From Phycisphaerales bacterium UBA6054 (GTDB lineage Bacteria > Planctomycetota > Phycisphaerae > Phycisphaerales > UBA1924): a stretch of 11,120 nucleotides of DNA. Made by a program: the position numbers and the translations under genes. Positions 5,709 through 11,120 of this stretch are shown one piece after another (positions within the stretch are counted from its first letter, which is position 1; each line of letters begins with the position of its first letter). Below the pieces are notes generated by a model, which had not been told where the DNA came from, searched no databases, and was given only the letters and a program-made list of their open reading frames with translations. The stretch spans positions 470 to 11,589 of the forward strand of contig DIYM01000006.1 in the NCBI GenBank assembly GCA_002429045.1, read 5' to 3'.

Positions 5709-6563
5709 TCAGGCCTGGGGGCGTACGGTTCTGTGCAGAGCAACCGCGGCCGCCACAGAAATATTCAGCGAATCGGCACCCGGGGCCTGCGGGATCGTGA
5801 CCGAGCGACCAATCAGATCCCGAACAGCGTCGCTCAGCCCGGGGCCCTCGGCGCCGAACACCAGCGCCGGTCTCTCCAGAGGACCGATCGTGTCGATCGG
5901 CTCGGCCCCCGCCCGGGGGTCCATCGCGATGAGCTCGAAACCCAGATCGCGGACCGAGGCAAGCCCGACCGGCCAATCGCGAACGGTCGCAAAGGGCACC
6001 TTGAGCGCGTGCCCCATCGAGACGCGGAGCGACTTGCGGTACAGCGGATCGCAGCACCCCGGGCTGAGCAGCACACCGATGCCGCCACCGGCAAGAACAG
6101 ACGCCGAGCGGAAGACCGACCCGACGTTGTCGTGATTGGAGAGCCCCTCGAGCACGACCAGCGCCCGGCACACGCGAGCCAGGTCGAGGAAGTCGCGGCC
6201 CGGTCCCCGCACGCCGCACGCGAGCAGCCCGCGGTGGACATCGAACCCGACGATCGATTCCAGCACCGATCGGGGGCTGAGGTAGATCGGGACGGCGTCG
6301 GGCACGCGGGCGAGCAGCCCCGCGAGGGCATCGGCCCGGTGCTCGGAGACGAGCACCGACTCGACCCGGAAGCCCGAATCGAGCAGGTGATCGACGACCA
6401 GCGACCCCTCGGCCATGAACCGCCCGCCGGGCAGGCCCGTCCCAGAGCCGCCCTGGGGCGACCCGGCGTTGTGGGACGCCCGGAGCCACGCGTCCTTCTG
6501 ATCGCGATACGCCTCGACCCTCGGGTCTTCCGGGTCATGGATGGGGACGGATCGGCCGATCAT
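5709..6563 (-). CDS. SpoU/TrmH-family RNA 2'-O-methyltransferase
   Basis: A 284-residue protein from ATG at 6563. The C-terminal SPOUT domain shows all three SpoU motifs: LEGLSNHDNVGSVFRSA (138-154, with N146 and the catalytic-site R152), LVFGAEGPGLS (234-244) and SLNISVAAAVAL (265-276). The N-terminal part (about 48-120) fits the substrate-binding SpoU_sub_bind domain with FMAEGSLVV (49-57). It uses S-adenosylmethionine to methylate a ribose 2'-OH in rRNA or tRNA, in the cytosol. Length suits rRNA-type members (RlmB or TsnR-like), but the exact target cannot be read from the sequence. No Shine-Dalgarno is visible. It is divergent from uppP across 78 bases in which no clear promoter pair was found, and it is followed by the thioredoxin gene, likely on one transcript. 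Confidence 0.9.
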   Translation of the reverse strand: MIGRSVPIHDPEDPRVEAYRDQKDAWLRASHNAGSPQGGSGTGLPGGRFMAEGSLVVDHLLDSGFRVESVLVSEHRADALAGLLARVPDAVPIYLSPRSVLESIVGFDVHRGLLACGVRGPGRDFLDLARVCRALVVLEGLSNHDNVGSVFRSASVLAGGGIGVLLSPGCCDPLYRKSLRVSMGHALKVPFATVRDWPVGLASVRDLGFELIAMDPRAGAEPIDTIGPLERPALVFGAEGPGLSDAVRDLIGRSVTIPQAPGADSLNISVAAAVALHRTVRPQA

Positions 6564-6641
6564 CGGGGGGAGGCTACCCTCGTCACGCGGCACGGTCTCC
6601 CGGGCCGACCCACCGCCCGGAACCAGACCCGATCGGAACCC

Positions 6642-7598
6642 ATGAGCGCGATGAACAACATCCAGGCGACCGTTCTCGGGCTGGTCGAGGGGATCACCGA
6701 GTATCTGCCGATCTCGTCGACCGGGCATCTGATCATCGCGTCGGCGTTGATGGGGCTGGACGAGACACCCACCCAGAAGGCGGCGGTGGACACCTTCAAC
6801 ATCGTGATCCAGGGCGGCGCGATCCTCGCGGTGCTCGGGCTGTACTTCCCGCGGGTGCTCAGCATGTGCCGGGGGCTGCTCGGGCGTGACGCCGCCGGAT
6901 TGGCGTTGGCGATACGCATTATCATCGCGTTCATCCCCGCCGCGGTGCTGGGCGTGCTCTTCAACGACGCGATCGAGCGGCACCTCTTCAACACGCCCAG
7001 CGTGCTGACGGCGCTGGCGCTCGGCGGCGTGTTCATGATCGTGCTCGACAGGAAACGCCTCAGAGAGCACCGGCGTGCCGATGCGGACCAGAGCGAACTC
7101 GGGCCGGACCTGCACGAGATCTCGATCGGGCAGGCCCTCTCGATCGGGTTCCTGCAATGCGTCGCGATGGTGCCTGGCACATCGCGCTCGATGATGACGA
7201 TCGCCGGTGGGGTGCTGGTCGGCCTGCACCCGAGGCGGGCGGCGGAGTTCAGCTTTTTGCTCGGGCTGCCCACGCTCGGAGGGGCGTGCGTGTACTCGAT
7301 CTACAAAACGCTCGCGGGCGAGGGCCCGAACATGTTCGAGGTGATCGGCTGGACCCCGATCGTGATCGGGATGGTCGCCGCCACGATCTCGGCGGCGCTG
7401 GCGGTCCGCTGGCTGGTCGGGTTCCTGAACAAGCACGGGCTGGCGGTGTTCGGCTGGTACCGCATCGGGCTGGCGGTCGTGCTCGGCGGGCTGATCGCCG
7501 GGGGGATCGTCCGACTCGGCCCGGAGCCGATCACCGAGCCCCGAGCAGCCCCGAGCGCCGGAGCGACCAACGATCCGCCGGAGGTACCGACCCCATGA
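6642..7598 (+). CDS. uppP: Undecaprenyl-diphosphate phosphatase UppP (BacA family)
   Basis: An integral membrane protein of 318 residues that hydrolyses undecaprenyl diphosphate to undecaprenyl phosphate, recycling the lipid carrier for peptidoglycan and other surface polymers; the family also confers bacitracin tolerance. The first signature, GLVEGITEYLPISSTGH (13-29), contains the catalytic ExxxE glutamates E16 and E20 and the SSTGH loop. The second, VPGTSRS (177-183), holds the essential arginine R182. Hydrophobic helices fill the rest, for example about 55-69, 88-106, 121-135, 248-270 and 281-301. The last 26 or so residues are a polar Pro/Ala/Glu-rich tail not typical of the family. ATG at 6651 is an alternative start; neither has a clear Shine-Dalgarno. 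The stop overlaps the serA start. Confidence 0.97.
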   Translation: MSAMNNIQATVLGLVEGITEYLPISSTGHLIIASALMGLDETPTQKAAVDTFNIVIQGGAILAVLGLYFPRVLSMCRGLLGRDAAGLALAIRIIIAFIPAAVLGVLFNDAIERHLFNTPSVLTALALGGVFMIVLDRKRLREHRRADADQSELGPDLHEISIGQALSIGFLQCVAMVPGTSRSMMTIAGGVLVGLHPRRAAEFSFLLGLPTLGGACVYSIYKTLAGEGPNMFEVIGWTPIVIGMVAATISAALAVRWLVGFLNKHGLAVFGWYRIGLAVVLGGLIAGGIVRLGPEPITEPRAAPSAGATNDPPEVPTP

Positions 7599-8866
7599 AC
7601 ACCGCGTCCGCAGAACCCCCCGACATGAAGACGTCGTTCCCCAAGAGCAAGATCGAGATCGTGCTGCTCGAGTCCGTCCACGCCGACGGGGCCGGGGCCC
7701 TCGGGGACGCGGGGTTCTCCGTGCGCACGCACAAGGGCTCACTCGAAGGCGACGCGCTGATCGGTGAGATCAGGCGTGCGCACGTCGTCGGCGTCCGGTC
7801 CAAGACCCAGCTCACGGGCGGGGTGCTGGATCGGTGCGAACGCCTGCTCGCGATCGGTTGCTTCTGCGCGGGCACGGACCAGGTGGATCTCGGGGTCGCC
7901 GCGGGGGCGGGCGTCCCGGTGTTCAACTCTCCCTTCTCGAACACCCGTTCGGTCGCGGAACTGACGATCGCCGAGATCGTGTGCCTCCACCGGCGTCTGA
8001 CCGAACTCTCGGCGGGGGCGCACCGGGGCCAGTGGCAGAAGACGGCGTCCGGGAGCCACGAGGTGCGCGGCAAGACGCTGGGCATCGTGGGGTACGGGCA
8101 CATCGGCTCCCAGGTCTCGGTGCTCGCCGAGGCGATGGGCATGAAGGTCAGGTACTACGACGTCGCCAGCAAGCTCCCGCTCGGCAACGCCGAGCAGGCC
8201 GACACGATCGACGAGCTGATATCGTCGAGCGATGTGGTCAGCCTCCACGTGCCCGAGACGGGGACGACCAGAGGCCTGATCGAGGCCGAGCAGATCCGGG
8301 CGATGAAACCGGGCTCGTACCTGATCAACAACGCGCGGGGCACGGTCGTTGACCTCGACGCGCTCGCGTCGGCGCTCCGGGACGGGCACATCGCTGGCGC
8401 CGCGCTCGACGTCTTCCCGGACGAGCCGGCCAGGTCCGGCGAGCCGTTCGACTCGCCGCTGCAGGGGCTGCCCAACGTGATCCTCACGCCGCACATCGGT
8501 GGCAGCACGGTGGAAGCCCAGCGGGCGATCGCGATGGATGTGGCCCAGAAACTCGAACGCTTCGTGGACACCGGGTCGACCATGGGCGCGGTCAACGCGC
8601 CGGAAGTCGATCTGCCCGCGCAGCCTTCCGGGCCGGGCAAGCAGCGCCCCCACCGCATCCTCAACTTCCACCGCAACGTCCCCGGCGTGCTCGGGCAGAT
8701 CCACCAGGCGGCGTCGGAACTCGGTGTCAACGTCTCCGGCCAGTACCTGCGCACGTACGAGGACATCGGGTACGTCGTCATCGACGTCGATCCGTCGGAC
8801 GGCGAGGGGCTCGCGGAACGCATCAACGCGATCCCCGAGACGATCCGCACACGCGTGCTCTGGTAA
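7595..8866 (+). CDS. serA: D-3-phosphoglycerate dehydrogenase SerA with ACT domain
   Basis: A 423-residue cytosolic enzyme that oxidises 3-phosphoglycerate with NAD+ in the first step of serine synthesis. It follows the compact E. coli-type layout (410 residues there): substrate domain with IGCFCAGTDQVDL (87-99) and NSPFSNTRSVAEL (111-123), NAD-binding GYGHIG (166-171), catalytic R248 in ARGTVVD, E277 in PDEP and H300 in TPHIGGST, then an ACT domain with NFHRNVPGVLG and LGVNVSGQY near the end. The ACT His and Asn that bind serine in E. coli appear kept, so feedback inhibition by serine is likely. The ATG overlaps the uppP stop as ATGA, with GGAGG 10 bases upstream, indicating coupled translation. 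The first 12-15 residues are a poorly conserved extension; ATG at 7625 is a possible later start. It ends 5 bases from the convergent gene. Confidence 0.97.
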   Translation: MNTASAEPPDMKTSFPKSKIEIVLLESVHADGAGALGDAGFSVRTHKGSLEGDALIGEIRRAHVVGVRSKTQLTGGVLDRCERLLAIGCFCAGTDQVDLGVAAGAGVPVFNSPFSNTRSVAELTIAEIVCLHRRLTELSAGAHRGQWQKTASGSHEVRGKTLGIVGYGHIGSQVSVLAEAMGMKVRYYDVASKLPLGNAEQADTIDELISSSDVVSLHVPETGTTRGLIEAEQIRAMKPGSYLINNARGTVVDLDALASALRDGHIAGAALDVFPDEPARSGEPFDSPLQGLPNVILTPHIGGSTVEAQRAIAMDVAQKLERFVDTGSTMGAVNAPEVDLPAQPSGPGKQRPHRILNFHRNVPGVLGQIHQAASELGVNVSGQYLRTYEDIGYVVIDVDPSDGEGLAERINAIPETIRTRVLW

Positions 8867-8871
8867 GCCGC

Positions 8872-9852
8872 TCAGCGGTCCGCGTCAACGATGACCGCGA
8901 TCGTCGCCGGATCGGCGGCCGCCCTGATCGCGCGTTCCGCGTCGGCGAGCCGGAAGCGCTTGGTGATCAAGCCGTCGAGATCGACCGAGCCCGACCTGAG
9001 CATCTCGACGCCCTCGCCGAGCGAGCCGCAACGGGCGCCCACGACGGTGAGTTCGCGCTCGATGACCGGTGCCAGATCGCACGTCGCGTGGTCGTCGCTG
9101 GCCGGGGTCTCACCGAGCAGCAGGATGGTGCCGCGGGGACGGGCCATCCCGCACGCGACCCGGAACGTGTCCCCGTCCCGGACGGTGTCGATGACAACGT
9201 CCTGGTCTCCCCAATGCCCGGCTTCGTCGCGATGCCGGTGACGGACGTCCCAGCGGGCGCATCGCTCGAGCCGGTCGGGCATGGTCCCGAGCAGGCGGAC
9301 CGAAGCGTTGAGGCGGGCGAGGACCTGGGCCGCGAGCAGCGCGCGGAGGTTGTCGCCCAGCACGGTCACATAGGTCTTGCCGGGGATGCGGACGATCTGG
9401 GCCGCGTGCAAGGCACGCGCCAGCGGGAGCGCGAACACCGCGCGGTCCGCGTCGATGGGCTCGGGGACCGGCACCAGCACGCCGGTCGGGACCGCGACGA
9501 GGCCCGCCAGCCCGCCGTCCGTGCCCCTGATACCCAGGACGGAGCGCCCGGGATCGTGGGCGCCCAGCCCACGCCGGGCCAACTCGCTGGCGGGGTCCGG
9601 CAGATCGGGCGACGCGACCACCAGGCGCCCCGCGAGACCGCGCGGATCGGCGCCGATGACCCGCTCGACGACACCCGCGAACGCCTGCCCGAGCACCCCC
9701 GTGTGCGGGATCTCGCCCCGCGCGACCGCGACGTCGGTCTCGGTGATCAACGCCCGTTGCACACGCACCAGGGCGGTCCCCGGCTCGGGGACAGGGTCAG
9801 GGTACGACGGATCGATCACGAGCGATCCTGATTGGATTCGTGCGGCGAGCAT
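8872..9852 (-). CDS. Alcohol dehydrogenase-like MDR protein without zinc ligands, possible pseudoenzyme
   Basis: A 326-residue protein from ATG at 9852, preceded by GGGGAG. The layout is that of zinc-dependent medium-chain dehydrogenases: PDPVPEPGTALVRV (18-31), GQAFAGVV (55-62, normally GHEFAGVV), a structural-lobe region, DGGLAGLVAVP (112-122) and a Rossmann half from about 159. The zinc chemistry is missing. The first catalytic Cys (normally CGTD) is T37 in TETD, GHE is GQA, and the lobe that usually carries four Cys reads DPASELARRGLGAHD (86-100) with none. The nucleotide loop GxGxxG is GDNLRA (166-171). The frame is intact and shows no decay. It may bind a ligand without oxidoreductase activity, or use zinc-free chemistry. 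It is convergent with serA and follows the HEAT lipoprotein gene by 116 bases. Superfamily is fairly sure; activity is doubtful. Confidence 0.85.
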   Translation of the reverse strand: MLAARIQSGSLVIDPSYPDPVPEPGTALVRVQRALITETDVAVARGEIPHTGVLGQAFAGVVERVIGADPRGLAGRLVVASPDLPDPASELARRGLGAHDPGRSVLGIRGTDGGLAGLVAVPTGVLVPVPEPIDADRAVFALPLARALHAAQIVRIPGKTYVTVLGDNLRALLAAQVLARLNASVRLLGTMPDRLERCARWDVRHRHRDEAGHWGDQDVVIDTVRDGDTFRVACGMARPRGTILLLGETPASDDHATCDLAPVIERELTVVGARCGSLGEGVEMLRSGSVDLDGLITKRFRLADAERAIRAAADPATIAVIVDADR

Positions 9853-9863
9853 GCCTTCTCCCC

Positions 9864-9881
9864 ATCGGCGACTTCGCCGAT
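9864..9881. repeat. Perfect inverted repeat just upstream of the MDR gene
   Basis: Arms ATCGGCGA (9864-9871) and TCGCCGAT (9874-9881) around two bases, starting 11 bases upstream of the ATG at 9852 and next to its GGGGAG ribosome binding site. Its position suits a repressor operator. As RNA the two-base loop is too tight for all eight pairs, which favours a DNA site. The rest of the gap 9853-9968 shows no terminator or clear promoter. Confidence 0.4.
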
Positions 9882-9968
9882 CGAGAACATCGGTTCCCCG
9901 TGTGAGCAGAGCCAAGATTCGGGGATCGACCCGCGGTTCTCGGACCGTCTTTGGGATGGTCGCGGGGG

Positions 9969-10781
9969 TTATTCCCCGGGCGTTGGATCCAGCCCGACCG
10001 GTGTCGACGCCGTCTCGCGGGGTGGCGCGGGCACGAACGGCAGGTACTCGTAGGGCTTCTTGCTGCGCTCGAAGCCTGGATACTCGTAGGGCTTCTGGCC
10101 CGCGAAGAGATCATCGGTCTGCTCGACCCAACCGACCCACGCGGCCCGGTCGACGCCGAAGTCCTGCCCGGTCAGCGTGATCAACGATCGACGCACGGCG
10201 TGGTTGACCGAGAGACGCCTGTCGGCCAGGGAGGCGATCAGCCCGTCCACGACGCGCGCCTCGGGGTACTGCCCGAGGGCTTCGGCAGCCGCGACCCGGA
10301 CATCGCCTTCGGGCTCGTTGCCCTCGCGGATGGTGTCGAGCAGCACCGGAACAACGCCCGGGCTGTGGATGCGCTGCAGCGCTCGCGCGGCTTCGAAACG
10401 GACGTAGCGGTCGTTGTCGCCGAGCAGTTCGACGATCTGCGGCACGTGCTCGGGCTCACCGTGCCTGCCCAACGCCCGCACACCGGCGGCCCTGACGCCG
10501 GGGTCGGTGTCTTCGACCGCGTCCAGGTACAACTCGATGTACACGGGCTCACCCCCGAACTGGGCGTTGGAGAGCAGCGTGGTCCCCTTGTACCGGCGTT
10601 CCGGGGAGTAGGGGTCGACGGCCATCTCGGCCGCCTCCGCGGGGGTGGTCTGCGGGATGAACGCGTCGAGCAGGCTGGTCGTGCCGCGCGGGACTCCGTC
10701 GAACGTCCCGCAGCCCGCCAGCGCCGCGATCAGCGGCACAAGCCCGAGAGAGACAGGGCGGATCGTCGCGCGTGCGTGCAT
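9969..10781 (-). CDS. HEAT-repeat lipoprotein
   Basis: A 270-residue lipoprotein from ATG at 10781. The N-terminus has R4 and R8, a hydrophobic stretch and the lipobox LAGC with lipidated C24. Residues about 78-195 are HEAT/PBS-lyase-like helical repeats: VRAAGVRALGRHG (95-107), then YVRFEAARALQRIHSP and VRVAAAEALGQYPE, each pairing an aliphatic helix with a conserved Arg and Ala pattern. A block typical of this kind of protein, LTGQDFGVDRAAWVGWV, follows. The tail carries KPYEY twice (230-234, 242-246) and is otherwise Pro-rich. HEAT repeats are protein-binding scaffolds, so an envelope adaptor or assembly role is likely; partner unknown. No Shine-Dalgarno is seen. It starts 24 bases after the preceding gene's stop, so the two are probably co-transcribed. 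Confidence 0.87.
   Translation of the reverse strand: MHARATIRPVSLGLVPLIAALAGCGTFDGVPRGTTSLLDAFIPQTTPAEAAEMAVDPYSPERRYKGTTLLSNAQFGGEPVYIELYLDAVEDTDPGVRAAGVRALGRHGEPEHVPQIVELLGDNDRYVRFEAARALQRIHSPGVVPVLLDTIREGNEPEGDVRVAAAEALGQYPEARVVDGLIASLADRRLSVNHAVRRSLITLTGQDFGVDRAAWVGWVEQTDDLFAGQKPYEYPGFERSKKPYEYLPFVPAPPRETASTPVGLDPTPGE
10045..10096 (-). repeat. 16-bp direct repeat, 36-bp period, within the HEAT lipoprotein gene
   Basis: TACTCGTAGGGCTTCT occurs at 10045-10060 and again at 10081-10096. The 36-base period is 12 codons, so the repeat keeps frame and encodes KPYEY twice. Identity at every base, including synonymous positions, suggests a recent small duplication. Confidence 0.85.
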
Positions 10782-10805
10782 GGGGGCAGTGTATCCGGTG
10801 GGGCG

Positions 10806-11120
10806 TCAGGCGTCGTCGCGCAACGCGACGGGCTGGCCGAGGATTTCCGCCGCGATGATGCCCCGTCTCAGGTCTTCCCGGGTCGCGAACAACGCGTCGC
10901 GCCGACTCGGGCGACCCCTCGGGTCCCGGGCTGACGCCGCGGCGGTCAGGTCGCGGCGGTCCAACTCGAACGCGTCCAGGTTCCGGCGATCGTCGCGGGT
11001 CCGGGCGTACGCCCCGTCGCTGCGGTGCGTGCGGGGCTTCGGGGCCGGGACGACCGGCGCGGGCGTCGGGCGCGGCGAGGGGGCCGGTTCGGGTTGGGCG
11101 GCGCGGGTCGGGCGTTGGGT
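10806..11120 (-). CDS. Unrecognised protein, C-terminal 104 residues (cut by window edge)
   Basis: An open frame enters from the right edge and ends with TGA at 10806-10808. The part in view begins with a Pro/Ala-rich, low-complexity stretch of about 30 residues (PEPAPSPRPTPAPVVPAPKP), then a basic, charged region rich in Arg and Asp, and ends in a helical-looking block, RRDALFATREDLRRGIIAAE, followed by ILGQPVALRDDA. The sharp change from disordered linker to an amphipathic end block looks like a real protein terminus rather than a shadow frame, and third codon positions are strongly G/C. No family is recognised. The HEAT lipoprotein gene starts 24 bases downstream on the same strand, suggesting an operon and perhaps a shared process. 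No start codon or N-terminal domain is in view. Confidence 0.6.
   Translation of the reverse strand, partial: TQRPTRAAQPEPAPSPRPTPAPVVPAPKPRTHRSDGAYARTRDDRRNLDAFELDRRDLTAAASARDPRGRPSRRDALFATREDLRRGIIAAEILGQPVALRDDA

Noticed and set aside
6550..6561. GATCGGCCGATC palindrome at the start of the SpoU methyltransferase gene
   Set aside because: It lies inside the first codons, and this kind of GATC-rich palindrome is frequent throughout the window.
6564..7742. Upstream extension of the SpoU methyltransferase frame, and likewise the plus-strand extension of uppP from 5646
   Set aside because: Both extensions overlap the opposite gene and show no family similarity. Conserved sequence begins only near 6563 and 6642.
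8869..8879. CCGCTCAGCGG between the convergent stops of serA and the MDR gene, considered as a terminator
   Set aside because: Five-base arms with a one-base loop and no T-run on either side. It partly consists of the MDR stop region.
10782..10800. TACACT before the HEAT lipoprotein as a -10 element
   Set aside because: No -35 at a workable distance, and the 24-base spacing from the preceding gene makes co-transcription more likely.
9951..10934. A 327-codon plus-strand frame opposite the HEAT lipoprotein
   Set aside because: The minus strand encodes a lipobox and HEAT repeats; this frame has no recognisable content.

Overview
The window is GC-rich (about two thirds G+C by eye) and gene-dense, with short intergenic gaps, few strong ribosome binding sites and no tRNA, rRNA, CRISPR or insertion sequence. 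A Ser/Thr kinase paired with a phosphoesterase, small lipoproteins, a HEAT-repeat lipoprotein and tandem periplasmic thioredoxins fit a planctomycete, probably of the Phycisphaerae. That placement is inference, not shown by a marker gene. It reads as chromosomal, mostly housekeeping DNA.

Layout by position. 1-400 (-): N-terminal part of a calcineurin-like metallophosphoesterase, cut by the window edge. 409-1329 (-): Ser/Thr protein kinase just upstream of it, so kinase then phosphatase in one transcript. 1541-2266 (-): membrane-anchored amidase/PGRP-like protein. 2459-2704 (-): 81-residue lipoprotein with a TTG start. 2844-2880 (-): strong intrinsic terminator, preceded by a second RNA hairpin at 2906-2945. 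3024-3596 (-): trmL. 3631-4806 (-): exported two-domain thioredoxin-like protein. 4931-4970 (-): second intrinsic terminator. 5023-5643 (-): single-domain thioredoxin paralogue. 5709-6563 (-): SpoU-family RNA 2'-O-methyltransferase. 6642-7598 (+): uppP. 7595-8866 (+): serA, overlapping uppP by ATGA. 8872-9852 (-): MDR dehydrogenase-like protein that has lost its zinc ligands. 9969-10781 (-): HEAT-repeat lipoprotein. 10806-11120 (-): C-terminal end of an unrecognised protein.

How the genes fit together. The minus strand carries several short transcription units: methyltransferase-thioredoxin ending at the 4931 terminator, thioredoxin-trmL ending at the 2844 terminator, then the lipoprotein, amidase-like, kinase and phosphatase genes. 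uppP-serA is the only plus-strand unit; it is divergent from the methyltransferase and convergent, with a 5-bp gap, with the dehydrogenase-like gene. The themes are envelope and peptidoglycan (UppP, amidase-like protein, lipoproteins, exported thioredoxins), RNA 2'-O-methylation and protein phosphorylation.

No complete new defence or mobile system is visible. The best leads are three proteins that keep their fold but lack canonical active-site residues (PGRP-like protein, MDR protein, N-terminal thioredoxin domain), the unusual phosphoesterase next to the kinase, and the structured RNA region at 2844-2945.
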